From: Halanaerobium saccharolyticum
GTDB lineage: Bacteria; Bacillota; Halanaerobiia; Halanaerobiales; Halanaerobiaceae
NCBI RefSeq assembly: GCF_003259895.1
Contig: NZ_QLME01000001.1
Coordinates: 297,834 to 361,833 of the forward strand
Direction of reading: 5' to 3'
Length of the DNA: 64,000 nt
Positions 53,313-61,837 of this stretch are shown piece after piece; within the stretch, counting starts at the first letter, position 1, and every line of letters starts with the position of its first letter. Made by a program: the position numbers and the translations under genes. Under the pieces are notes generated by a model. The model made no database searches. It was given only the letters and a program-made list of their open reading frames with translations, and was not told the DNA's origin.

Positions 53313-55604
53313 TTATTTACCTCCCTTATGCAGAGCACGACCAATTAAAACCCGCTCTAAGTTAAGGGGTAGAGAACGAATTCTCCTGCCTGAAGCATGA
53401 GCTACTGCATTTGCTATTGCTGCACTACCTAATTCCAGTGTTGGCTCCCCAATTGATTTAGCACCAAAGGGGCCATCCGGATCAGGATTTTCTACAATTA
53501 CCGGTTTAATATCCGGCATATCTTGAATGGTAGGAATCATATAATCATGGAAGTTAGTTCCCTGTATAACTCCATCTCTCACTTCAAGCTCTTCCATAAT
53601 TCCATAACCCAAGCCCATCATGACTCCACCGTAAATCTGACCTTTAACATTTTCCGGGTTAATTGCCCGACCGACATCGTGAGCAGCTGCCATATTAATC
53701 ACATTCAGCTCACCGGTTCCAGTATCAACTTCAACCTCAGCTATCTGACAGCCGTAGACATAGGTAAAATAGGGATTGCCGGATCCTTTTTCCTCATCCC
53801 AGGAGATTGGAGGTGATTTATACCAGCCGTAAGCTGACATTAAAATACCGGTGTTTCCCATCTCTCCTGTTAGATCAGCAAAGGTTGCCAGTCTGTTACC
53901 CTGACCATCATATAAAAAGCCATCTTTTAGTTCCAGCTGCTCTACCTTAAAATCATATTTATCTGCGGCAAAATCCATAATTCTGCCCTTCAATTTCTCC
54001 GCTGCATCCTTAATCGCATTACCACCAATTAAGGTAGCCCGGGAGGCAACTGTTGAGCCGCTGTCAGGGGTAAAGCTGGTGTCCAGTTCCTTAAACTCAA
54101 CTTCGCTCATCGGAACACCTAAAACTTCAGCTGCTATCTGAGAAAAGATTGTTTTTAATCCCTGACCATTTTCAGCCAGGCCACTGTAGACTGCCACACT
54201 ACCATCTTTATTAATCTGAATTACAGAAGCTGCTGCATCTATTGCCTCTGCTCCCAGGCTGCAGCCTCTAAAGGAAATGGAAAGTCCAATTCCCTTCTTT
54301 TTATCTCCTGGCTGTTCCCCGGAATATTCTTCATATTTCTTCTTATAATCTATGGCCTCCATTGCCTTTGTCATAACTTCATTTAAGGAAACGGTGTGCC
54401 GCTCCAGTTTCTGTCCGCTGGCTGTAACCGAACCCTGAGAATACATATTTCTTTTTCGCAGTTCGACTGGTTCTAAGCCAAGCTCAGCTGCCAGCTCATC
54501 CATTAAGGATTCCTGAGCAAAAATGACCTGGGGTGAACCATAACCACGCATTGCCCCGGTATAGGGATTATTGGTATAATAGCCATAGGTATCAGTTTTA
54601 ACATTTTCTACTTCATAGGGACCTGTGGCCTGAACAACACTGCGCCAGGTTACAAAAGGAGTCTGACAGGCATAACCACCACTATCTGCAACTGCCTCAA
54701 TTTCCATTGCCGTCAGCTTACCTTCTTTTGTGGCTCCTATCTTATATGTTAAATGATAGGGATGCCGCTTATAACTTTCGGTAAACGACTCCTCCCTGCT
54801 GTTGACCATCTTAACCGGTCTCCCGGTCTTCAGCGCCATCACTGCTGCCCGGGCAGCCATTGCCGAAACAACCTCATCTTTACCGCCAAAAGAACCACCA
54901 ATATGATTTTGAATAACCCTTACCTCAGCCAGTTCGACTTCCAGCACCGCCGAAACCGCATTTCGGGTTGCATAAGGATTCTGAATTGAACCGTAAACTG
55001 AAACCAGATGGTTTTCCTCATTGGGAACAACCACAACTGCCTCCGGCTCTAGATAACTATGTTCAATAAACTGAGTTGTATATTCTCTTTCTAAAATCAC
55101 ATCTGCTTCTGCAAAGCCTTTTTCCACATCACCTTTTCGCAGTGGATGGTGAATCACCTGGTTGTCATCTTTTCCCGGATGTAACTTCAGGGCCCCTTCC
55201 TTCCGGGATTCCAGTGGATCAAAAACACCTTCCAGTTCTTTATATTCAACCTCAATCTTTTCCAGAGCTGCCGCTGCCTGGGCTTCAGTTTCTGCCACAG
55301 CCATGACCACTCCATCTCCAGCCAGCAGCACTTTCTTATCTGCCAGTACCTGCTGATCCTGAACAATAACTCCAAAGAGATTATTGGGAATATCCTGAGC
55401 TGTAAATACACCTTTTACACCCGGCATCCCTTCTGCCGCAGCTGTCTCTATTTTTTTAATTTCAGCATGAGGATATTCTGTCCTCAGTACTTTAGCATGA
55501 AGCATATTTGCAAATTCCAGATCTGCTCCAAATTTGGCCTTACCGGTAACTTTCTCATAGGCATCTACTCTCCTGACACCTTTGTTAACATGTTTAAAAG
55601 CCAT
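53313..55604 (-). CDS. xdhA: Mo-hydroxylase molybdopterin subunit, intact (set 2)
   Basis: 763 residues in one chain. Landmarks in order: hammerhead KVTGKAKFGADLEF, GGSFGGKDEVVSAMAARAAVMAL, TGAMRGYGSPQVIFAQESLMDELA, the second domain with LAENGQGLKTIFSQIAAEVL and DSGSTVASRATLIGGNAIKDAA, and the catalytic glutamate in PFGAKSIGEPTLELG near the end. It hydroxylates (or reduces) a purine or related heterocycle at a Mo centre; whether the Mo carries a selenium ligand is not encoded in the sequence. Start ATG 55604 behind ATGGAGGTGCAGTA. A 152-bp structured element lies about 100 bp upstream. Confidence 0.93.
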   Translation of the reverse strand: MAFKHVNKGVRRVDAYEKVTGKAKFGADLEFANMLHAKVLRTEYPHAEIKKIETAAAEGMPGVKGVFTAQDIPNNLFGVIVQDQQVLADKKVLLAGDGVVMAVAETEAQAAAALEKIEVEYKELEGVFDPLESRKEGALKLHPGKDDNQVIHHPLRKGDVEKGFAEADVILEREYTTQFIEHSYLEPEAVVVVPNEENHLVSVYGSIQNPYATRNAVSAVLEVELAEVRVIQNHIGGSFGGKDEVVSAMAARAAVMALKTGRPVKMVNSREESFTESYKRHPYHLTYKIGATKEGKLTAMEIEAVADSGGYACQTPFVTWRSVVQATGPYEVENVKTDTYGYYTNNPYTGAMRGYGSPQVIFAQESLMDELAAELGLEPVELRKRNMYSQGSVTASGQKLERHTVSLNEVMTKAMEAIDYKKKYEEYSGEQPGDKKKGIGLSISFRGCSLGAEAIDAAASVIQINKDGSVAVYSGLAENGQGLKTIFSQIAAEVLGVPMSEVEFKELDTSFTPDSGSTVASRATLIGGNAIKDAAEKLKGRIMDFAADKYDFKVEQLELKDGFLYDGQGNRLATFADLTGEMGNTGILMSAYGWYKSPPISWDEEKGSGNPYFTYVYGCQIAEVEVDTGTGELNVINMAAAHDVGRAINPENVKGQIYGGVMMGLGYGIMEELEVRDGVIQGTNFHDYMIPTIQDMPDIKPVIVENPDPDGPFGAKSIGEPTLELGSAAIANAVAHASGRRIRSLPLNLERVLIGRALHKGGK

Positions 55605-55706
55605 TACTGCACCTCCATAATTAAAATCAAAAATTTATCCTGCCCAACTGCCTTCTTTAAAAAAATAAAATAAACTTAATTTCAAAAAATTATCCCCATT
55701 AAATAG

Positions 55707-55858
55707 ATGGACTTTCTCCATTTTTGCCAGGATCAGCTCTTAATTGGCTGGTAGTCAGTCAGGCTGGAATAAACCAGTTCCGACGCTACAAATTAAGAGT
55801 TCTCAGGGCATTTTTCTCAATTTTAGTTGAGAGAAATGTTAAAATGGAAAAAGTCCAT
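55707..55858 (-). promoter_or_regulatory. 152-bp nested-hairpin element, candidate leader RNA of the set 2 operon
   Basis: The outer arms (55707-55724 and 55841-55858) pair over 18 bp with one exception, which is a U-G wobble in minus-strand RNA but a mismatch in plus-strand RNA. Inside are TGCC/GGCA, a perfect 9-bp stem CTCTTAATT/AATTAAGAG (55737-55745, 55791-55799), GTAG/CTAC, GTC/GAC, CTGG/CCAG with a 6-base loop, and a side hairpin TCTCAA/TTGAGA (55815-55832). The internal loop has CCTGAGAA opposite CTGATCC. It occupies most of the 345-bp gap before the Mo-hydroxylase gene. I cannot match it to a known riboswitch class. Confidence 0.6.
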
Positions 55859-55949
55859 GCATTAAACTTTACTATATTCAATTCTCTATCTTTATTATAT
55901 AACAAAATATTTTAAATTAACAGATTTTTAACATGATTTTTTCTATTTG

Positions 55950-57296
55950 CTAACAGATTTTTTGCTCACCCTTATGTGGCAGCAGTAAGTTTAATCCGAT
56001 TGCAATTATTGCTCCCACTGTAATTCCTGAGGATAAAACTGTGGAAATTACATCCGGCAGCTGTGCTACAACATCAGGTCTAAAAGTTACACCAAGACCA
56101 AAACTGAGGGCAATTGATAAAATGAAGATTTTTCGATCAGTCAGGCCACCTTTAGTTACAATTTTCATACCCGAGGTAGCAACCATACCAAATAAGGCAA
56201 TTGTTGCACCACCTAAAACGGGATTGGGCATTACACTGACTAGAGCCCCAATTTTAGGCACAAGACCAAGTAAAAATAAGATTGCTGCCACTGCTGTTCC
56301 TACTACTCTACTACCTACTTTTGTAATCTGAATAACTCCAATATTCTGGCTAAAAGTTGAATTAGGTAATGAATTAAAAACTGCGGCCAGGGCACTACCA
56401 ACCCCATCTGCCATTATGCCACCGCTAAGTCTTTCTATATGCTGCTCATCAGCAACATCTTCCCCTGATACCTCTGCCACAGCTGTCAGATCACCGATTG
56501 ACTCGACTGTAGTAATAATATAGGCCATCACCCAGGGTAATAAATGGCTCCACTGAAATGAAAGTCCATACTTAAAGGGACGGGGAATTGTCAACCAGCC
56601 TGCATTTGCAACCTCTGTCAGATCAACAAGTCCCAGCGGAATAGAAACAAGATAACCAGCAATTAAACCAATTGCTATTGCTCCGACCTTAACTAAACCT
56701 TTGCCAAAGCGGTTAGCGATAATAATGATAGATAAGACAAATAAACCTAAAATTAGATTCTGAGGTGCTCCATAATTTTCTGCACCTGCTCCTCCACCAA
56801 AATCAGTTATTCCTACTTCCATCAGACCAAGTCCAATTAACATCACAACAGTTCCGGTAACTACAGGTGGGAAGATTTTTCTGGTCTGTCTGATAAACCG
56901 ACTCAGAATCATCTCAACAGGTGATGTAATCAGTCCCATTCCTAAAACTAGAGGCAGACCACCCTCACTTGCTGCTGCAATAGCCATTGGGACAAAGGTA
57001 AAAGATGTACCGTGAACTGCCAGCAGACCCGAGCCAACTGGACCAATCTTTGTTACCTGAATATAAGTTGTTACTCCCGAAACCATTAAAGCCATACTGA
57101 CAAAAAACCCAGTTTCTGCAGCATTTAAGCCGGCAACTCCCGCTATAATTAACGGTGGAGTAATAATTCCGACAAACATAGCCAGCATGTGCTGTAATCC
57201 CAATAGCAAAGTCTCTACTAACGGCGGCTTTTCTTCTAAACCATAAAACGGTTCCTCTTCTACAACAAATTCTTTCTTCTCCCTACTTTTTTGCAT
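55950..57296 (-). CDS. NCS2-family xanthine/urate/uracil-type permease
   Basis: 448 residues with about 14 hydrophobic segments. The purine-site signature appears as NSLPNSTFSQNIGVIQITKVGSRVVG (about 310-335) and VESIGDLTAVAEVSGED contains the conserved acidic residue of TM8. The SQNIG...TKVGSR motif places it in the NAT branch (XanQ, UapA, PbuX, UacT) rather than the AzgA branch of the permease at 39740. It probably imports xanthine or urate by proton symport for the Mo-hydroxylases on either side. Start ATG 57296 behind AAAAGGAGTGGTTCT. Confidence 0.92.
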   Translation of the reverse strand: MQKSREKKEFVVEEEPFYGLEEKPPLVETLLLGLQHMLAMFVGIITPPLIIAGVAGLNAAETGFFVSMALMVSGVTTYIQVTKIGPVGSGLLAVHGTSFTFVPMAIAAASEGGLPLVLGMGLITSPVEMILSRFIRQTRKIFPPVVTGTVVMLIGLGLMEVGITDFGGGAGAENYGAPQNLILGLFVLSIIIIANRFGKGLVKVGAIAIGLIAGYLVSIPLGLVDLTEVANAGWLTIPRPFKYGLSFQWSHLLPWVMAYIITTVESIGDLTAVAEVSGEDVADEQHIERLSGGIMADGVGSALAAVFNSLPNSTFSQNIGVIQITKVGSRVVGTAVAAILFLLGLVPKIGALVSVMPNPVLGGATIALFGMVATSGMKIVTKGGLTDRKIFILSIALSFGLGVTFRPDVVAQLPDVISTVLSSGITVGAIIAIGLNLLLPHKGEQKIC

Positions 57297-57446
57297 AGAA
57301 CCACTCCTTTTTGTTTTCTCTTAATTATATATTATACTTAAAATAAGAATACCCTGCTTAAATCAGGCTGAATACCTGTATTTATGATTATTATATATGT
57401 ATACAGCTCCTCATTATTCTAAATTTTCCGAAAAATACTTTTGAAA

Positions 57447-57518
57447 GTACCGGGTGGTTTAAATAATCCCCTCCTACAGGTACTAAAATTGGAGATTATT
57501 CCCAGGTACCCGGTACCC
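57447..57518. repeat. GTACC(A/G)GGTAC palindrome, long-arm copy R9
   Basis: Ends GTACCGGGTGG and CCCGGTAC with partly matching inner arms (AAATAATC / GATTATT). Its CCGGG core and about 72-bp length group it with R10 rather than with the short CCAGG copies. Confidence 0.75.
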
Positions 57519-57526
57519 AATCAAAT

Positions 57527-58510
57527 TTACTTACCACCCATTGTTAAAGTCATAACAGCTTTAGCTGTGTGTAATCTATTTTCTGCTTCTGTAAAGACTA
57601 TTGAGTGTTCTCCATCAATTACAGAATCCTCTACCTCATTCCCGCGGTCAGCAGGTAAGGCATGCATATACATTACATCATCAGCAGCCATTGCCATTCT
57701 TTCTTCTGTGCACTTCCAGTGTTTATTTGATTCTAAAAGATCATCTATTACTGCATCATCCTGATTTGTTACCCAGCTGCCCCAGTTTTTAGGAATAACT
57801 ATATCAGCTTCTCGATAGGCTTCATCCTGATCATGAGTAATTTTGAAGGTTCCATTATTTTTCTCAGCGTTTTCCCGGGCCTGTTCAATTACCCATTCCG
57901 GCATTTCATATCCTTCTGGGTAAGCCAGAGTTACATCCATTCCATAACGAGGGAAAAGTAGTGCCTGAGTTAAGGGTACAGAAATCGGCTTTTTGTGACT
58001 TGTAGCATAAGCCCAAATAATTGATACTTTTAGATTATCGGTTTTCTTTTTCTTTTCTTTGATAGTCATTAAATCTGCAATACCCTGCATTGGATGGTAA
58101 AGGTCACACTGTAAGTTCATTACCGGAACTTTTGCATGGTTGGCCAGTGAACGCAGATACTTATTTCCAATTTCCCAGACACAGTTGCGGCAGGCAATTG
58201 CATGTCCATAACTACCTAAAATAATACCTGTATCTTTTGCTACCTCACCGTGAGATACCTGCATAGTGCTGGTATCTAAAAAGTTGGCATGACCACCTAA
58301 CTGAGCCAGTCCAGCCTCCATTGAATTTCTGGTTCTGGTTGACTGCTCAAAAAACATTAAAAATGCTGTTTTATCTCTCAAATATGGAGTTGGCTCCCCC
58401 ATAGCAAATTTTCTTTTTAAGTCAAATGAAACCTCCAGTAATGTATCAATCTCATCTTTTGTCCATTCCTGTAGTGTTATAAAATCTCTTCCTTTTAATT
58501 GAGTTTCCAT
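57527..58510 (-). CDS. ygeW: YgeW-type carbamoyltransferase (knotted ATCase/OTCase family)
   Basis: 327 residues. The carbamoyl-phosphate site is STRTR at 57-61 (FFEQSTRTRNSMEAGLAQLGG), the second signature is HPMQGIADLMTIKE, and the last is MHALPADRGNEVEDSVIDG. The SWVTNQ and ADRGNEV stretches follow the YgeW subgroup rather than ornithine or aspartate enzymes. In anaerobic purine breakdown YgeW is thought to remove carbamoyl groups from ureido products as carbamoyl phosphate, which carbamate kinase can turn into ATP. The kinase is not seen here. It lies between R9 and R10, next to ygeY, as in many bacteria. Start ATG 58510 behind AAAGGAGGAATTTTTAA. Confidence 0.87.
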   Translation of the reverse strand: METQLKGRDFITLQEWTKDEIDTLLEVSFDLKRKFAMGEPTPYLRDKTAFLMFFEQSTRTRNSMEAGLAQLGGHANFLDTSTMQVSHGEVAKDTGIILGSYGHAIACRNCVWEIGNKYLRSLANHAKVPVMNLQCDLYHPMQGIADLMTIKEKKKKTDNLKVSIIWAYATSHKKPISVPLTQALLFPRYGMDVTLAYPEGYEMPEWVIEQARENAEKNNGTFKITHDQDEAYREADIVIPKNWGSWVTNQDDAVIDDLLESNKHWKCTEERMAMAADDVMYMHALPADRGNEVEDSVIDGEHSIVFTEAENRLHTAKAVMTLTMGGK

Positions 58511-58552
58511 TTAAAAATTCCTCCTTTTATTTTTGGTTGGCACCGTTGGTTA

Positions 58553-58629
58553 GTACCGGGTACTTGGGAATAAATTCCTTTTCAATAAATTGATTATTTT
58601 TTATGGAATTTATTTCCAAGTACCCGGTA
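58553..58629. repeat. GTACC(A/G)GGTAC palindrome, long-arm copy R10
   Basis: Arms of about 26 bp (GTACCGGGTACTTGGGAATA and its near complement) around an AT-rich loop of about 25 bp. It lies between ygeY and ygeW. Confidence 0.85.
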
Positions 58630-58638
58630 TCATTTAAT

Positions 58639-59880
58639 TTAAGCTAATAGATTCTCTGTTTTCTCCGGCATTTGATCGGCATACTTTTCTACAAATAGTT
58701 TTGGAATTGCTGCATAAATTGCAGCTGCTTTTACAAGTTCTGATTTCCATGTTTTTTCATTTGGGGCATGAGCCTGATCTTCATGGCCCGGTCCAAAACC
58801 AATACAGGGAATCCCGTGACGTCCCATAATTGAAACTCCATTGGTCGAAAAGGTCCACTTATCAACCAGCGGCTCTTCTTTAAATAATTCCTGATAGGCT
58901 TCCACTGTTGTCTGACAGACAGGATGCTCCTCTTCGATCAACCAGGTTGGAAAATAGGCTTCAATTGGATATTGAAAACCGGTATAAGATGGTCTCTCAT
59001 ACTGGTACATCTCAACTTCTGCTTCTACATCATTAACTGCAGGTAAGTTTTTAACCTGCTGAACTGCAAACTGCCAGCTCTCTCCTGCGGTCAATCGACG
59101 GTCAATAGAAATACTGCAGCCATCAGCTACTGCACAGCGGGAGGGTGAACTAAAAAAAACCTCAGAAACTGTCAGGCTGCCCTTACCCAGAAACTCATGT
59201 GGAGTTAAATTGGGATGCAGAGCCTTGAGTTCATTGATAATCGGAGCCATCTTATAAATTGCATTTTCTCCTCTTTCGGGAGCAGAACCGTGACAGCTGA
59301 CACCATGAGTGCTGACCTTGATTTCCATTCTACCCCGGTGGCCGCGGTAAATGTTGCAGGAAGATGGTTCAGTAATTACCACAAATTCAGGCCGAATATT
59401 ATTTTCCTCGATCATATAATGCCAGCAGAGGCCATCACAATCTTCTTCCTGAACTGTACCGGTAATAATTAGAGTATAATCATCTTCTAAGCCTAAATCC
59501 TTAATGATTTTACCGGCATAGACCATTGAGGCCATTCCACCTTCCTGATCACTGGCTCCACGACCGACAATTATCTCATCATCTTCATAACCTTCAAAAG
59601 GATCATAATCCCAGAGAGATTGGTCACCAACTCCAACGGTATCAATATGAGCATCCATAGCAATCACATGACTGCCGTGGCCGATATAGCCAAGAATGTT
59701 ACCCATTTCATCAATCTCAATTTTGTCAAAACCAACCTTTTCCATCTCTTCTTTAATTCTTAAAACAACCTTCTCTTCCTCACAGCTCTCACTGGGAATT
59801 CGAATCATATCTCTCAAAAATGAACTGATTTCAGATTTATAATTTTCAGCCTGCTCAACAATTTTGTCAAATTCTATCAC
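58639..59880 (-). CDS. ygeY: YgeY-type M20 peptidase-family hydrolase
   Basis: 413 residues of the M20 zinc-hydrolase family. Metal and catalytic residues are seen in [59 protein letters not shown] and, at the end, [15 protein letters not shown]. The dimerization lid ([21 protein letters not shown]) sits in the middle. YgeY is the subgroup linked to ssnA, ygeW and Mo-hydroxylase genes; it likely cleaves an amide or ureido bond in purine catabolism. The start is GTG at 59880 behind GGAGGTGCCAGTTAA. Confidence 0.87.
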   Translation of the reverse strand: MIEFDKIVEQAENYKSEISSFLRDMIRIPSESCEEEKVVLRIKEEMEKVGFDKIEIDEMGNILGYIGHGSHVIAMDAHIDTVGVGDQSLWDYDPFEGYEDDEIIVGRGASDQEGGMASMVYAGKIIKDLGLEDDYTLIITGTVQEEDCDGLCWHYMIEENNIRPEFVVITEPSSCNIYRGHRGRMEIKVSTHGVSCHGSAPERGENAIYKMAPIINELKALHPNLTPHEFLGKGSLTVSEVFFSSPSRCAVADGCSISIDRRLTAGESWQFAVQQVKNLPAVNDVEAEVEMYQYERPSYTGFQYPIEAYFPTWLIEEEHPVCQTTVEAYQELFKEEPLVDKWTFSTNGVSIMGRHGIPCIGFGPGHEDQAHAPNEKTWKSELVKAAAIYAAIPKLFVEKYADQMPEKTENLLA

Positions 59881-59988
59881 TTAACTGGCACCTCCATAAA
59901 TAAATTTGATCTCAATCTTAACCGACAATCATTCAAAACTTTTATTACCCAAATGCTCTTAAAACTCTTTTTTAAAATAAGTACAATT

Positions 59989-60540
59989 TTAAAAATTAGG
60001 TGGAGTAATGGCAGATATAAAATGCAGGTCATCCTCACCAATACTCTCAATCTTATGAGGTAGACTGGCTTTATAATAAATGCTGTCTCCTGGGTCTAGT
60101 TCATATTCCTGATCTCCAATTTTAATATACATCCTGCCCTGGATGACAATGGTACATTCTTCTCCTAAATGATTAAGTGGATCCTCAGAGGTAGCCGCCC
60201 CGGGTTCTAAAGTGGCAGCAATCACTTCCATCTCCCTATTTAAATCTGGAGAAAGCAGCTCAAAGGTTAGATGAGAACCGGGGAAATTTAAAATTCTGCG
60301 CTCATCTTTGCGAACAACTGCATTATGGTTTTCTTCTTCAATTAAAAAGTAGAAAATTGGAACCTCTAAAGCCCTTGCAATCTCCCGCAGAGCTGTAATT
60401 GAAGGTTCGGCCAGCCCCCGTTCCACCTGACTTAAATAACTCGAAGTTTTTTGAATTTTCTCTGCCACATCATTTAAGCTCATCCCTTTTGCCTTACGTT
60501 TTTGTCTGATCCGCTGACCTAATTTTGTATTATCACTCAT
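59989..60540 (-). CDS. XRE-family regulator with C-terminal cupin
   Basis: 183 residues. The helix-turn-helix covers about 8-62 (LGQRIRQKRKAKGMSLNDVAEKIQKTSSYLSQVERGLAEPSITALREIARAL) and the cupin sensor about 105-175 (EVIAATLEPGAATSEDPLNHLGEECTIVIQGRMYIKIGDQEYELDPGDSIYY). Such proteins (PuuR/SinR-like with cupin) sense small metabolites and control adjacent catabolic operons. It lies 1 bp after the PLP-enzyme gene and just ahead of ygeY, so it is the likely local regulator of the right-hand purine genes. Confidence 0.9.
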   Translation of the reverse strand: MSDNTKLGQRIRQKRKAKGMSLNDVAEKIQKTSSYLSQVERGLAEPSITALREIARALEVPIFYFLIEEENHNAVVRKDERRILNFPGSHLTFELLSPDLNREMEVIAATLEPGAATSEDPLNHLGEECTIVIQGRMYIKIGDQEYELDPGDSIYYKASLPHKIESIGEDDLHFISAITPPNF

Positions 60541-60541
60541 C

Positions 60542-61789
60542 TTAAGTCACACCCTTTTCGGCAAAAATCTCAGTTAGTTTTTCAAGATCCGGTTCAACCT
60601 CAATCGGATCACCGGCAGCCCGGCGGGCATTTTTGACATCTTTAAGTCCATTACCGGTGATTACAACTGCCGCACTCTGGTCTGCTTTTACAATTCCTGC
60701 TGCAGCTGCTTTTTTGAGTCCGGCCAGTCCGGCAACTCCTGCCGGCTCACCAAAGATTCCGGTCTTTTTACCCAGAAGCCTCATCATCGCCAGAATCTGC
60801 TCATCACTGACATTAATCATCTCACCTTTTGAATCTCTGACTGCTCTTACTGCCTTAAGCCAGTTGCGCGGTTTACCAACAGCAATACTGTCAGCAATAG
60901 TGTTTTCAGCTGTAACTTCCAGATCTTTTCCGGTTCTAAACGCCTCGGTAATTGGTGCACAACCTGCAGCCTGGACTCCTAAAAGTTTTGGGATTCTGTC
61001 AATAAAACCAATTTCTTTGAGATCATATATCCCCTTATAGGCCCCGGCAATAGTACAGCCATCACCGACAGAAAATACCAGCCAGTCCGGCATTTCCCAC
61101 TCAAGCTGTTCTGCCAGCTCCAGTGACACTGTTTTTTTACCTTCAACCAGATAGGAGTTAATAGCAGCATTGCGGTTATACCAGCCCCATTTATCAATAG
61201 CGGCTGCCGAAAGATAAAAGGCTTCTTCATATGAACCTTTAACTGAAACTACATCTGCCCCATAAATTAAAAGCTGGGCCAGCTTACCGGCTGGAGCACG
61301 ATCGGGCACAAAAATCACCGCATTCATTCTGCCTCCCATCGAGGCAATATTACCGGCCAGAGAAGATGCTGCATTACCTGTCGAGGAACAGGCAACAGTT
61401 GCCGCTCCTGCTTCCTGAGCCTTAACTACAGCCATCGCTGAAGCCCGGTCTTTTAAAGAAGCAGTCGGATTTAAACCATCATCTTTAATAATCAGTTCTT
61501 TAATCCCAAACTCTTCTGCCAGAACCTCCGATTTATAAATTGGAGTATTGCCGACAGCAAGTTTCGGCTTTTCTGTTTCCGGATTAATCGGCAGCAGCGG
61601 TTCATAGCGCCAGATGCGCTGATCGGGATTTGCCTTAAGATCTTCCTTTGACCACTCAGCCTTTATTTTTTGATAGTCATAGTCAACATCTAAAATTCCA
61701 TCCTCACAGTCATCACAGAGATAACGTTCAGGATCTGCTTCATATACTTTACCACACTTAATACAGTGCAGCCCTGTTACATATTTCAT
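60542..61789 (-). CDS. Threonine-synthase-like PLP enzyme with N-terminal zinc ribbon
   Basis: 415 residues from the ATG at 61789 behind GAGGTGAAGCAG. A four-cysteine zinc ribbon (Cys9, Cys12, Cys25, Cys28) comes first. The fold-type-II PLP domain has the Schiff-base lysine Lys113 in NPTASLKDRAS, the phosphate/serine loop ACSSTGNAASSLAG, GDGCTIAGAYKG and a C-terminal VVITGNGLKD. By sequence this is threonine-synthase-like, but no homoserine genes are near; the surrounding purine genes suggest another amino-acid eliminase or beta-replacement role. It forms an operon with the 491-residue PLP enzyme and the XRE regulator. Confidence 0.85.
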   Translation of the reverse strand: MKYVTGLHCIKCGKVYEADPERYLCDDCEDGILDVDYDYQKIKAEWSKEDLKANPDQRIWRYEPLLPINPETEKPKLAVGNTPIYKSEVLAEEFGIKELIIKDDGLNPTASLKDRASAMAVVKAQEAGAATVACSSTGNAASSLAGNIASMGGRMNAVIFVPDRAPAGKLAQLLIYGADVVSVKGSYEEAFYLSAAAIDKWGWYNRNAAINSYLVEGKKTVSLELAEQLEWEMPDWLVFSVGDGCTIAGAYKGIYDLKEIGFIDRIPKLLGVQAAGCAPITEAFRTGKDLEVTAENTIADSIAVGKPRNWLKAVRAVRDSKGEMINVSDEQILAMMRLLGKKTGIFGEPAGVAGLAGLKKAAAAGIVKADQSAAVVITGNGLKDVKNARRAAGDPIEVEPDLEKLTEIFAEKGVT

Positions 61790-61837
61790 CTGCTTCACCT
61801 CAATTACTATTTATATATTTCTACAGTTTAGATACTT

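Noticed and set aside
55707..55858. TPP riboswitch
   Set aside because: CTGAGA and CTGATCC resemble parts of the thi-box, but the UAAUGCCAGCG block and the right helix order are missing.
55724..55915. Small plus-strand reading frame of about 63 codons
   Set aside because: It runs through the nested-hairpin element, has no ribosome site and no protein-like pattern.
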